From positions 1-19,625 of the forward strand of contig JBDZVX010000047.1 in the NCBI GenBank assembly GCA_040255925.1: a stretch of 19,625 bases of DNA, in the 5' to 3' direction. Positions within the stretch are counted from its first letter, which is position 1, and every line of letters begins with the position of its first letter. Positions 5,348 to 13,301 of this stretch are shown here, one piece after another. This DNA is from Nitrolancea sp040255925 (GTDB lineage Bacteria > Chloroflexota > Chloroflexia > Thermomicrobiales > Thermomicrobiaceae). Made by a program: the position numbers and the translations under genes. A model generated the notes under the pieces. The model was not told the origin of the DNA and made no database searches. It worked only from the letters and a program-made list of their open reading frames with translations.

Positions 5348-8086
5348 TCAGATCGGCTCCAGCTCGCCCCAGTTCTTCCCCGCGGCAAGCTCGACCTGGA
5401 GAGGAACACGCAACAGGACGACGTTCTCCATGATATCCGTGACCAGTTCGGCGATGTCTTTGAGCTCGGACTTCGGCACTTCAAAGACCAGTTCATCGTG
5501 AACTTGCAACAACATCCGGGTGCGGAGTCCGCGCCGGCGGAGTTCGTCTTGCACCCGGATCATCGCGATTTTCATGATGTCCGCGGCCGTGCCTTGCAGG
5601 GGCATATTGATGGCCATGCGCTCGGCGGCGAGCCGCCGGCTACCGTTCGAGGAGACGATATCTGGGGCGTACCGTCGCCGGCCGTAGAGGGTGGAAACGT
5701 AGCCCTTGTCGATCGCTTCGCGTTTCGTCTGATCGAGGTAGTGCCAGACACCCGGCAGCCGGGCCATGTAGGTATCGATGAATCGTTGGGCGTCCTGGCG
5801 GCTCATTCCGGTGTCGCGGGCCAGGCCAAAGGCCTGCATGCCGTACATGATGCCGAAGTTCACTGTCTTGGCCAACCGGCGCATATCCGGTGTGACCTCT
5901 TTGATATCGATACCGAAGAGTTCAGCGGCAGTCGCGGCGTGAATGTCCTGGCCGCGCTGAAAGGCTTGTACCAGCCGCGCATCGCCACTGAAATGCGCCA
6001 TCAAACGGAGCTCGATCTGGCTGTAGTCGGCGGACAGCAGCGTCAACTCCTGACCGTCGGGCACGTCCGCACGGTTATCGGCGATGAACGCGCGGCGGAC
6101 CCGCCGCCCGATTTCGGTGCGGATCGGGATATTTTGCAGGTTCGGGTTCGACGAGCTCAAGCGGCCGGTCGCGGCGACCGTCTGGTTGAACGACGAGTGA
6201 ATGCGACCGGTGACCGGATTGATCTGCTCCGGAAGGGCGCCGACGTAGGTCGACTTAAGCTTGAGAAGCTGCCGGTATTCGAGGATCGCGTTGATGATCG
6301 GGTGCTCTTCCCGGAGTCCTTCCAGTACATCCTGACTGACCGAGTACCCGGTCTTGGTCCGTCGCCCGGACGGCAACCCGAGTTCCTCGAAGAGGATGGT
6401 CGCAAGCTGGCGCGTGGAATTGATGTTGAACCGGCGCTTGGCCTGCTGGAAAATCTCGTGCTCGAGCGCGCTGATCTGGGTGTCCAGGTAGGCTTCCAGG
6501 TCCCGCAGGAACGCAACATCGACCGCGATCCCGGCTTCCTCGATGTCGACCAGGACGTCGACCAGCGGCATCTCGATCTCATGGAACAGGGTATCCAGTC
6601 CTTGGTCCTTGAGCTCCTTTTGGAGGATCTCAACCAATTGGTAGGTGGCCTCGACATCGGCGCAGGCGTAGGGCGCGGCGGCCTCGACCGGCGTCTGGTC
6701 CATCGTTATCTGCTTGCGCCCGGTGCCGATCAGGCTGGTGATCTCGGTCATCTCTAATCCGAGCCGGGTAAACGCAAGCTCCTTCAAACCGACCGAGCTT
6801 TCACCCAGGAGGTAGGCGGCGATCATGGTGTCGAACGAGGCGCGCGGGCGCGGATACCCGGCGCATTCGAGGACCAGCTCGTCGTACTTCGCGTTGTGGG
6901 CGTAGATGACGGTCTCCGGATCGGCGAAGATCGGCGCCAACGCGGCGCGTACCGTCTCGGGAGCTAGGAGTTCCCCGGCGGTAACGTGATTCAGTGGGAT
7001 GTAATAGCTCCGCGACAGGGTGGTCGCCACAGCGATGCCGACTAATTCCGCCCGCATCGGCTCCTGCGATGTCGTCTCGGTATCGATCGCGATCGCTTCC
7101 GACTGCAAGATGGCGTTGACGAGCTCTTGAAGCTCCGCCTCGGTGCGGACGACGGTCCGGGTGGCCGGCGGTACCGGTGCTGTCTTGGCCGGGCGATTCG
7201 GGTCCGGGAGACGGCTGACCAGGGTTCGGAACTCAAGCTCGCGGAATACGTCGATCACTTTCGCGCGATCATAGTCACCGAGCACGCAGCGTTCGAGATC
7301 CAATTCCAGATCGATATCCCGGACAATGGTCGCGAGCTCCCGGCCCAGGAGCGCGATGTCGAAGTTCTGGTCGAGCGCGTTCCGGGCTCGGGTCGGCGTG
7401 ATCTGCTCGATATGCTCCCGCATTGACTCCAGGCTGGGATAGTGCTGGATGAGGTTGGTTCCGGTTTTGCTCCCGATACCGGGTACGCCGGGAATATTAT
7501 CCGACGTATCGCCGACAAGCGCCTTGTACTCGGGGATCCGCTTCGGCGCGAAACCGTAGCGTTGCTCGACCGCCGCGCGGTCGAAGACGCGATACTCGCC
7601 AAAGCGTTGCCGGCCGGGTAGGATGACCCGGACCCCGCCATCGACCACTTGAAGCAGGTCGCTATCCCCAGTCACGACCAAGGCGTTCATCCCGAGTCCG
7701 GAGGCCATAGAGGCGAGGGTCCCGATGATGTCATCCGCTTCGTAGCCATCCTGGGTGTAGACCGGGATATTCAGCGCCGCTAGCACCTCATGGATGCGCG
7801 CCATCTGATGCTGGAGGTCGACCGGCATGGTGGGCCGCTGCTGCTTGTATGCCTCAAACGCGTCGTGGCGAAACGTGCGCCCGACATCGAAGCTGACGAC
7901 AACGTAATCCGGCCGGTACTCGCGGAGCACATCCAGGAGCATCGACGTGAACCCATAGACGGCATTGGTCGCCTCTCCACTCGAAGTTGCGAGGGTCTCT
8001 GGAAGTGCGTGAAATGCGCGGTAAGCAAGACCATGTCCATCGACCAGCATGATTGTCTTGCCCGGTAGTGTGTCATCGGTTCCCAC
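5348..8086 (-). CDS. polA: DNA polymerase I with 5' nuclease, proofreading exonuclease and polymerase domains
   Basis: This enzyme does Okazaki-fragment processing and repair synthesis. From the GTG at 8086 it is 912 residues. The 5'-nuclease domain (about 10-295) has LVDGHGLAYRAFHALP, YEADDIIGTLA (acidic cluster near 116-119) and GDTSDNIPGVPGIG. The 3'-5' exonuclease (about 310-500) keeps its acidic residues: IDTET (D335, E337), HNAKYD (D402) and YACAD (D477), so proofreading should be active, unlike Taq polymerase. The polymerase has motif A SADYSQIELR (about 685-694), motif B RRLAKTVNFGIMYG (K740, F744, Y748) and motif C QVHDE (D864, E865). The GTG is chosen because AAGGAG sits 8 nt upstream and a TATACT -10 box lies just beyond it. 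The frame stays open upstream to an ATG at 8242, but those residues look like non-coding sequence. Confidence 0.97.
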   Translation of the reverse strand: MGTDDTLPGKTIMLVDGHGLAYRAFHALPETLATSSGEATNAVYGFTSMLLDVLREYRPDYVVVSFDVGRTFRHDAFEAYKQQRPTMPVDLQHQMARIHEVLAALNIPVYTQDGYEADDIIGTLASMASGLGMNALVVTGDSDLLQVVDGGVRVILPGRQRFGEYRVFDRAAVEQRYGFAPKRIPEYKALVGDTSDNIPGVPGIGSKTGTNLIQHYPSLESMREHIEQITPTRARNALDQNFDIALLGRELATIVRDIDLELDLERCVLGDYDRAKVIDVFRELEFRTLVSRLPDPNRPAKTAPVPPATRTVVRTEAELQELVNAILQSEAIAIDTETTSQEPMRAELVGIAVATTLSRSYYIPLNHVTAGELLAPETVRAALAPIFADPETVIYAHNAKYDELVLECAGYPRPRASFDTMIAAYLLGESSVGLKELAFTRLGLEMTEITSLIGTGRKQITMDQTPVEAAAPYACADVEATYQLVEILQKELKDQGLDTLFHEIEMPLVDVLVDIEEAGIAVDVAFLRDLEAYLDTQISALEHEIFQQAKRRFNINSTRQLATILFEELGLPSGRRTKTGYSVSQDVLEGLREEHPIINAILEYRQLLKLKSTYVGALPEQINPVTGRIHSSFNQTVAATGRLSSSNPNLQNIPIRTEIGRRVRRAFIADNRADVPDGQELTLLSADYSQIELRLMAHFSGDARLVQAFQRGQDIHAATAAELFGIDIKEVTPDMRRLAKTVNFGIMYGMQAFGLARDTGMSRQDAQRFIDTYMARLPGVWHYLDQTKREAIDKGYVSTLYGRRRYAPDIVSSNGSRRLAAERMAINMPLQGTAADIMKIAMIRVQDELRRRGLRTRMLLQVHDELVFEVPKSELKDIAELVTDIMENVVLLRVPLQVELAAGKNWGELEPI

Positions 8087-8094
8087 GCGCGGTG

Positions 8095-8119
8095 CTCCTT
8101 TCCGCAAGTCGTAAGTATA
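8095..8119 (-). promoter_or_regulatory. polA -10 box and ribosome binding site
   Basis: TATACT (8119-8114, minus strand) matches the -10 consensus at five of six positions. It would start RNA near 8107, about 20 nt before the GTG start at 8086. AAGGAG at 8100-8095 is the ribosome site, 8 nt from the GTG. No clear -35 box is seen at 17-18 nt; that position overlaps a perfect palindrome at 8139-8153. Confidence 0.45.
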
Positions 8120-8138
8120 CCGCTCGGATCTGGGAAAT

Positions 8139-8184
8139 GGCCGGAATCCGGCCCCACGACGCGGGAATGGAACCCCGAACGGGG
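8139..8184. repeat. Two short palindromes upstream of polA
   Basis: GGCCGGA-A-TCCGGCC (8139-8153) is a perfect 7-bp inverted repeat around one base, and CCCCG-AA-CGGGG (8173-8184) a perfect 5-bp one. Both lie between the polA start and the plus-strand promoter, the first over the expected polA -35 position. They could be operators, but GC-rich palindromes this short also arise by chance. Confidence 0.3.
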
Positions 8185-8242
8185 CGGCGCGGCTCCATTG
8201 AATTCCTTTCACGCACGGTTTCGTCCGCCTATCATCTGCCAT

Positions 8243-8251
8243 TGCTATAAT
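8243..8251 (+). promoter_or_regulatory. Extended -10 promoter for the moxR operon
   Basis: TGCTATAAT (8243-8251) is a perfect -10 hexamer with the TG extension. No good -35 box is visible at 16-18 nt, which is tolerated by extended -10 promoters. Initiation near 8258 would give a moxR leader of about 195 nt. It faces away from polA, making 8087-8451 a divergent control region. Confidence 0.55.
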
Positions 8252-8380
8252 TCATGGTAAGCAACACGCTTGGCCTGATACTCACATGCCGGTTCGCGCT
8301 CCAGTTCGCCGAGCCGCTAGACGCGTCGTAGCCATCTGTTGACCTTCAGCCATTTCCCGGTTGCCTGGGATTACCTCGTG

Positions 8381-8452
8381 ATGGAAGATGCTATGAACCT
8401 CTCCGGTGATATCCAACGTGTGACCCTCCTGGGATTGGAGGAAGGCGCGTAA
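8381..8452 (+). CDS. Possible 23-residue leader peptide overlapping the moxR start
   Basis: A short ORF begins with ATG at 8381 (MEDAMNLSGDIQ...) and ends ...LGLEEGA with a TAA at 8450-8452, sharing one base with the moxR ATG (TAATG). Its last codons contain GGAGGA, the moxR ribosome site, so translating it would pass ribosomes over the moxR start and could couple the two. Its own ribosome site is weak (GGGA about 10 nt upstream). I recognise no similarity. It could equally be a chance open frame in the leader. Confidence 0.25.
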   Translation: MEDAMNLSGDIQRVTLLGLEEGA

Positions 8453-9450
8453 TGGACTCAGTACGAGCACTTTCTGAACGCGTGGTCCAAAACGTCGAAC
8501 GGGTGATGATTGGGAAGCGGTCCGAGGTGCAACTCGTCCTCGTCGCGCTTCTCTGTCGCGGGCATGTTCTGGTCGAAGACGTCCCGGGGGTGGGCAAGAC
8601 GGTCCTGGCAAAAGCCGTAGCCCGGAGCATCGGTTCCAGCTTCAAACGCATCCAATTCACACCCGATCTCCTGCCCAGCGATGTCACCGGCGTGAGTATC
8701 TTTAATCAACAGACCGGCAGCTTTGAGTACCGGGCGGGACCGGTCGTGGCGCAGATCGTCCTAGCTGATGAGATCAACCGCGCGACACCGAAGACGCAGT
8801 CGGCGTTGCTGGAGGCGATGGAGGAGGGACAGGTCACTGTTGATGGCGTGACGCACTCGTTGCCGCGCCCGTTCATCGTCCTGGCGACCCAGAACCCAAT
8901 CGAGTATGAGGGGACCTTCTCACTGCCGGAGGCGCAGCTCGACCGCTTTCTGATCCGGGTCTCGCTCGGCTACCCCGAGCACCGGGACGAGATCGAAATT
9001 CTGAACCGCCAGCACTTTCAGCATCCTCTCAGAGAGCTCGATCAGGTAATTGACGTGCCGCAGCTCATTGCCGCGCAGGAGGCAGTCAAACAGGTTCACG
9101 TCGACGCCTCACTTAAGGAGTACATTGTCTCGATCGTCGAGGCGACCCGGAATCACGCTGACATCTCCCTCGGCGCTGGCCCACGCGGCTCGCTCGCCCT
9201 CTACAACGCGGCGCGGGCCTGGGCGGCGGTGCTGGGCCGGGATGCGGTGATCCCGGACGACGTGAAGGCCCTCGCCGAAGCGACCCTAGCGCACCGGCTC
9301 ATCGTCAACCCGGCGGCCCGCATGAAGCACGTCGATGGCCGGGTGGTTATCCGGCACATCCTGGGTGAGGTCCCGGTCGTGGGGGGACGGCCGGCGTCGG
9401 TGCCGGAGGAACGGATCGGGCGCTGGCCGAGCTTGCGGAGAAGTTCGTGA
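8452..9450 (+). CDS. MoxR-family AAA+ ATPase
   Basis: This is a MoxR-type AAA+ ATPase (AAA_3 family), thought to act as a chaperone-like remodelling enzyme for partner proteins, usually those with vWA or DUF58 domains. Of its 332 residues, 43-50 are the Walker A loop (DVPGVGKT). FTPDLLPSDVTG (69-80) is a MoxR hallmark, LADEINRATPKTQSALLEAM (104-123) is the Walker B region, and ATQNPIEYEGTFSLPEAQLDRF contains sensor 1 and the arginine-finger segment. The C-terminal lid contains GAGPRGSLALYNAARAWA. The ATG follows GGAGGA with 9 nt of spacing. The last 4 nt overlap the DUF58 gene (GTGA), so the two are translationally coupled. The pairing with DUF58 and a transglutaminase is a conserved module of unknown exact function. 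Confidence 0.95.
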   Translation: MDSVRALSERVVQNVERVMIGKRSEVQLVLVALLCRGHVLVEDVPGVGKTVLAKAVARSIGSSFKRIQFTPDLLPSDVTGVSIFNQQTGSFEYRAGPVVAQIVLADEINRATPKTQSALLEAMEEGQVTVDGVTHSLPRPFIVLATQNPIEYEGTFSLPEAQLDRFLIRVSLGYPEHRDEIEILNRQHFQHPLRELDQVIDVPQLIAAQEAVKQVHVDASLKEYIVSIVEATRNHADISLGAGPRGSLALYNAARAWAAVLGRDAVIPDDVKALAEATLAHRLIVNPAARMKHVDGRVVIRHILGEVPVVGGRPASVPEERIGRWPSLRRSS

Positions 9451-10688
9451 ACGCCGTCAAGCTCATCGCGCTCATGGTCATCGTGCTGTTCCTGGCGGCC
9501 GCGAACCGCTGGGACCTGCTGGGAAAGCTCTTCTTCGCACTCTGCGCCTTATTCGTCGTCGCGATGTCTTGGAGCCGACTGAGCCTGCGTGGCCTTAAAG
9601 TCACGCGCGAGATCTACGGTGACCGGGCGCAAGTGGGCGAGTCGCTCTCAGAACGTATCCATATTCAGAATCTGAGCCGCCTGCCGAAACTCTGGGTTGA
9701 GGTCGTCGATCACTCGACCCTGCCGGGACATCGAGCGTGCCGGGTCGTTCAGCTCGGTCCTCGTGGCGAGACCTCCTGGGATGTCAGTAATGAATGCACG
9801 CGGCGTGGCCTGTATCACATCGGCCCATTGCAGTTAGAGTCTGGTGACCCCTTTGGCCTCTTTCCATCTCGGAAAACTCTCCCGTCGATCCATCAGATTA
9901 CCGTGTATCCGCCGGTGGTCAGTCTCTCTGGGCTCGATCTTCCAGCCGGGGATTTGCCGGGCGGTAGCGCGACCCCGAACCGGACGCCGGTGGTGACTCC
10001 GAACGCGGCGGGCGTCCGCGAATATGTCCTCGGGGATAGCTTCAACCGGATCGCCTGGAACGCGACGGCCCGAACCGGGCGGTTGATGGTGAAGGAGTTT
10101 GAACTGGACCCGACGGCGGATGTCTGGATCGCGCTCGACTTCGATCGCCGGCATCATGTAGGGATCGACGATGACTCCGAGATCGGCGGTGCGCCGGACT
10201 CGACAGAAGAGTATACGGTGACGATCGGAGCATCGCTCGCGTATCACCTTCTCAGATCGAACCGGAACGTGGGTATGCTGGTCAACGGTTCCCAGCCGAT
10301 TCTCCTTCCAGCCGACCGGGGTGACCGGCAGATGGCCAAGATCTTGGAGTTGCTCGCCGTTGCCCATGCCGATAGTGACCGGTCTCTCGCGGAATCGCTC
10401 CTGGCGGAGACGGGCATCCTCCCGCGGAACAGCGTTCTCGTGATCGTGACGCCTTCCACGGATGAAGGGTGGGCGCAGGCGGCCGCCGGCCTACTGGCGA
10501 GAAACATCCGGGTCGTGGCGATCGTTGTAGAAGGTAGCACCTTCGGTGGCGGGCAAAGCGCGCTCCTCGTCGTGAGTCAGCTTGTACCGATGGGCGTGCC
10601 GACCTATCTGATCAAGTGCGGAGACGATATCGCTGCCGCCTTGAGTCTGCGCGGCCGGCCGGGTATTTCTTCGGACATGGGCTGGTAG
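9447..10688 (+). CDS. DUF58 domain membrane protein
   Basis: This is a DUF58 protein, the usual partner of a MoxR ATPase. Its biochemical role is not established; the C-terminal part is related to the vWA fold. The N-terminus has two hydrophobic helices (about 4-20 and 26-42), so the protein is anchored in the membrane. A beta-rich segment follows (about 50-160, with GLYHIGPLQLESGDPFGLF). The DUF58 signature is at about 188-219: GVREYVLGDSFNRIAWNATA and then RTGRLMVKEFE. After it comes VWIALDFD, where a vWA metal site would sit. The 413 residues are the normal length. Translation starts at GTG 9447, overlapping the moxR stop by 4 nt. A gap of about 100 nt separates it from the transglutaminase gene. 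Confidence 0.92.
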   Translation: MNAVKLIALMVIVLFLAAANRWDLLGKLFFALCALFVVAMSWSRLSLRGLKVTREIYGDRAQVGESLSERIHIQNLSRLPKLWVEVVDHSTLPGHRACRVVQLGPRGETSWDVSNECTRRGLYHIGPLQLESGDPFGLFPSRKTLPSIHQITVYPPVVSLSGLDLPAGDLPGGSATPNRTPVVTPNAAGVREYVLGDSFNRIAWNATARTGRLMVKEFELDPTADVWIALDFDRRHHVGIDDDSEIGGAPDSTEEYTVTIGASLAYHLLRSNRNVGMLVNGSQPILLPADRGDRQMAKILELLAVAHADSDRSLAESLLAETGILPRNSVLVIVTPSTDEGWAQAAAGLLARNIRVVAIVVEGSTFGGGQSALLVVSQLVPMGVPTYLIKCGDDIAAALSLRGRPGISSDMGW

Positions 10689-10790
10689 TCAGAATGGCGT
10701 ATCGGTGGAGACCGGCTTTCCGCGTTGGCTTCGGGGTCACGGTGGCGGCGCGGGACGGTCGGCGTGCCGGGCACGGAGAGGGTGCTTCCA

Positions 10791-13301
10791 GTGCATCGCT
10801 TTGCGCTCCGTGAGGGATGGACGACGTTTTGGCTGGTGGCGCTCGTTGTCCTGATCGCTACCTGGTCCATCCAGTTTGCTCCTTGGGGCCACGGCCTCCG
10901 GATGCTGTTCGTCACCACGATACTCGGGCTCATCACCGGCCTGCTGCTGTCGCGCGATGAGCGGCTCCCGACGCTCTTCTGCCATGTCATTTCCATCGGT
11001 ATCGGTGCCGTCGTCGTCTTTTTTCAGATTACGGGTTTTCTCAGTGACACAATCGGCGACCGCCGGGATAAGATCGACTACCTCTGGCTGCATTGGCGGC
11101 ACTGGATTGAAGTGGCCTTGCAGGGTCACCGGGCCGACGATCTGACCCTGTTCGTCCTGTTCCTCACGGCGATGATCTGGGTGATGAGCTACGGTGCCGT
11201 ATGGCTCGTGTTCCGGACCGGATGGGTCTGGTTAACAGCGCTCGGCCCCGGCGTTATCGTGCTCGGTATTCTCGGCTATTATCCCGAGGTTCCGGGCCGG
11301 TTGGTCGTCTTTTATCTCTTCGCGGCCATCTTGCTGGTCATGCGCTTCAGCTACGTACGGCGGGAGCTCGCCTGGCGCTTGAATGGTGTTCCCTATCCAC
11401 GGTCGCTCCCCTGGCGGGGTTTGGGGGTGGCTAGCTGCCTCGCGGTTGGCGTGATCGCCGCTGGCTGGATCATTCCGCTCTCCCCTCAGGGCGATTGGGC
11501 GCTGCAAAAGTGGGTGCAATCGAACGGGCCGTGGCGGGAGTTTGGAGACACCTTCAACCGGTGGGTCGGTCCGAGGCATGTGCCCGCTGGTGTCGCAAGC
11601 GGGCGCGGGCTCACGGCATTCCGCAATGAGTTCAGTCTCGGTGGGCGACTCAACCTGACTGATGAACCGGTGGTCCTGGTCCGGGGAACGGCCGGGCCGT
11701 ATTTGGCTGCCAAGCGCTACAACGTCTTTACCGGGACCGGGTGGGAGTCGGACACCAGTCAGCCGGCTCAGCAAGGGGCGCGAGGAATTTCCCAGCCGCC
11801 GGTAACCTTCGAAGCCAACGAGGCAATCCCGCTTCCGAGCTCCGTCACCGAGGCACGAACCGAACGAACGCTCGATATTGAGATCTACCGCTCTGAGGGT
11901 GCGTCCGTGTACATGACCGGAGAACCTTTGCAAGTGAGTCTGCCGACCCGCGCACGGGTCGCAAGCTACTGGTACGATCATCAGCAGATTGACATTCCTG
12001 CTAGCACCCAGGAGATGGTTCCTCCGGAGCTCTGGCCGCTGGTCCAATTCCTGAAAACGGCGGACCTCGGCGATCCATCCGCCTTGGCCCGGGTGGAGAA
12101 CGAGCAGCGTCAACTGCGGAGCTGGGGAATCCAGACGCTGATTCAGCACAGTCCTGATACGGGGCCGGCAACCCTTGTGTTCAGCGGTCCACTGCCGGTC
12201 TACGCAGAGATCGAGGGGCTGGACGCGACCCATGACCTCCAGCGCGGCAACCGGTATCAGGTGATAGCTCTGGTCAGCGACGCCAACCCCGATCAGCTCC
12301 GCCGGGCTGGGCAAGACTATCCGCCTGAAATTAAGAGCCGGTACCTTCAGCTACCGGCCTATAGCGACCGGACCGAATCGCTCGCGCGGGATCTAGCGAG
12401 CGGCAAAGACAATCCCTTCGATGTCGCCATCGCGATCCAGAACTACCTGCGCCTGAACCTGGCCTACAACGAGAACATTTCCAATCCACCTGACGGCAAG
12501 GATCTGGTCGACTATTTCCTGTTCGAGAGTAAGCAAGGGTACTGCACATACTACGCCTCCGCCATGGCCGAGATGCTTCGCATCCTCGGCATACCGAGCC
12601 GGGTTGTGACTGGCTTCTACCCGGCCCCCTACGACCTCGATGCCGGTGGGTATCTCTACCGGGATCGAAATGCTCATGCCTGGGTAGAGGCGTACTTCCC
12701 TGGCTATGGCTGGATCTCCTTTGAACCGACCGCCGCCCGCATACCGCTTTCCAACGGTTCGCTGGAGGATCTTGGCGCGGGTGTCGCCGGAGCAGTGAAT
12801 CCGAGTCCGCTGCCGTCCGGCCAGCTTCCTAGCCCGAACGGGGATGCTGCGAGCGCGGCTCCGGCACCGGATGAGAACAGCCATGCGATCGGGTTTACGG
12901 GAGCCGCCGGATGGGCGCTGCGGATCGGCCTCGGACTACTGGTCGTGATCGGCGGTGGGTTATTTGGATGGTGGCTTTGGGGTTTGCGCGGCCTGAGCGC
13001 GGCTTCCCGGTTCTTTATGCGAATGCATCGCGGCGCATCCTGGAGCGGTATTCGCTCCCGCCCGTCAATGACCCCGTATGAATACGCGACGATGATCGCC
13101 GAGCGGGTGCCGGGCAGTGAGACTGATGTCCGCTATCTCGCTGATCTCTACGTCCGGGAACGATATGGCCGGCAGCCTGCCACTGAGACCGAGCTCTGGA
13201 AGGCACGGCAATCGTGGCTGCGTTTGCGTATCGTGTTCCTTCGGCATCTGGTTTGGGGTCGCTGGCAACGGTCGGGACAGCGGAATCAGGATGGTAGCTA
13301 A
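10791..13301 (+). CDS. Membrane transglutaminase-like protein (DUF3488/TgpA type, DUF4129 C-terminus)
   Basis: This is a large envelope protein of 836 residues of the TgpA/YebA type. About seven hydrophobic helices fill residues 12-230. An extracytoplasmic region of about 480 residues follows, then a transglutaminase-like core: GYCTYYASAMAEMLRILGIP (nucleophile Cys585) and NAHAWVEAYFPGYGWISFEP (His629). The third triad position is Glu645, where TgpA proteins usually have Asp. A single transmembrane helix (about 708-731) leads to a cytoplasmic DUF4129-like tail (MTPYEYATMIAERVP...DLYVRERYG). The substrate is unknown; proteolysis or acyl transfer on envelope proteins has been suggested for relatives. 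The GTG at 10791 follows GGAGAGG with 9 nt of spacing. GTG 10782 and TTG 10725 are in-frame alternatives. It directly abuts the ribokinase gene. Confidence 0.9.
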   Translation: MHRFALREGWTTFWLVALVVLIATWSIQFAPWGHGLRMLFVTTILGLITGLLLSRDERLPTLFCHVISIGIGAVVVFFQITGFLSDTIGDRRDKIDYLWLHWRHWIEVALQGHRADDLTLFVLFLTAMIWVMSYGAVWLVFRTGWVWLTALGPGVIVLGILGYYPEVPGRLVVFYLFAAILLVMRFSYVRRELAWRLNGVPYPRSLPWRGLGVASCLAVGVIAAGWIIPLSPQGDWALQKWVQSNGPWREFGDTFNRWVGPRHVPAGVASGRGLTAFRNEFSLGGRLNLTDEPVVLVRGTAGPYLAAKRYNVFTGTGWESDTSQPAQQGARGISQPPVTFEANEAIPLPSSVTEARTERTLDIEIYRSEGASVYMTGEPLQVSLPTRARVASYWYDHQQIDIPASTQEMVPPELWPLVQFLKTADLGDPSALARVENEQRQLRSWGIQTLIQHSPDTGPATLVFSGPLPVYAEIEGLDATHDLQRGNRYQVIALVSDANPDQLRRAGQDYPPEIKSRYLQLPAYSDRTESLARDLASGKDNPFDVAIAIQNYLRLNLAYNENISNPPDGKDLVDYFLFESKQGYCTYYASAMAEMLRILGIPSRVVTGFYPAPYDLDAGGYLYRDRNAHAWVEAYFPGYGWISFEPTAARIPLSNGSLEDLGAGVAGAVNPSPLPSGQLPSPNGDAASAAPAPDENSHAIGFTGAAGWALRIGLGLLVVIGGGLFGWWLWGLRGLSAASRFFMRMHRGASWSGIRSRPSMTPYEYATMIAERVPGSETDVRYLADLYVRERYGRQPATETELWKARQSWLRLRIVFLRHLVWGRWQRSGQRNQDGS

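Noticed and set aside
5498..6757. 419-codon plus-strand open frame opposite polA
   Set aside because: It lies wholly antisense to conserved PolA polymerase and exonuclease motifs, and its protein resembles nothing. Long antisense frames are expected at this GC content.
8087..8242. Longer polA start at the ATG at 8242
   Set aside because: The extra 52 residues are unlike any PolA N-terminus, and a -10 box and ribosome site lie inside them, close to the GTG at 8086.
11232..12314. 360-codon minus-strand open frame opposite the transglutaminase gene
   Set aside because: Antisense shadow of a gene with clear membrane and catalytic motifs; composition is R/P/G-rich as expected of a shadow.
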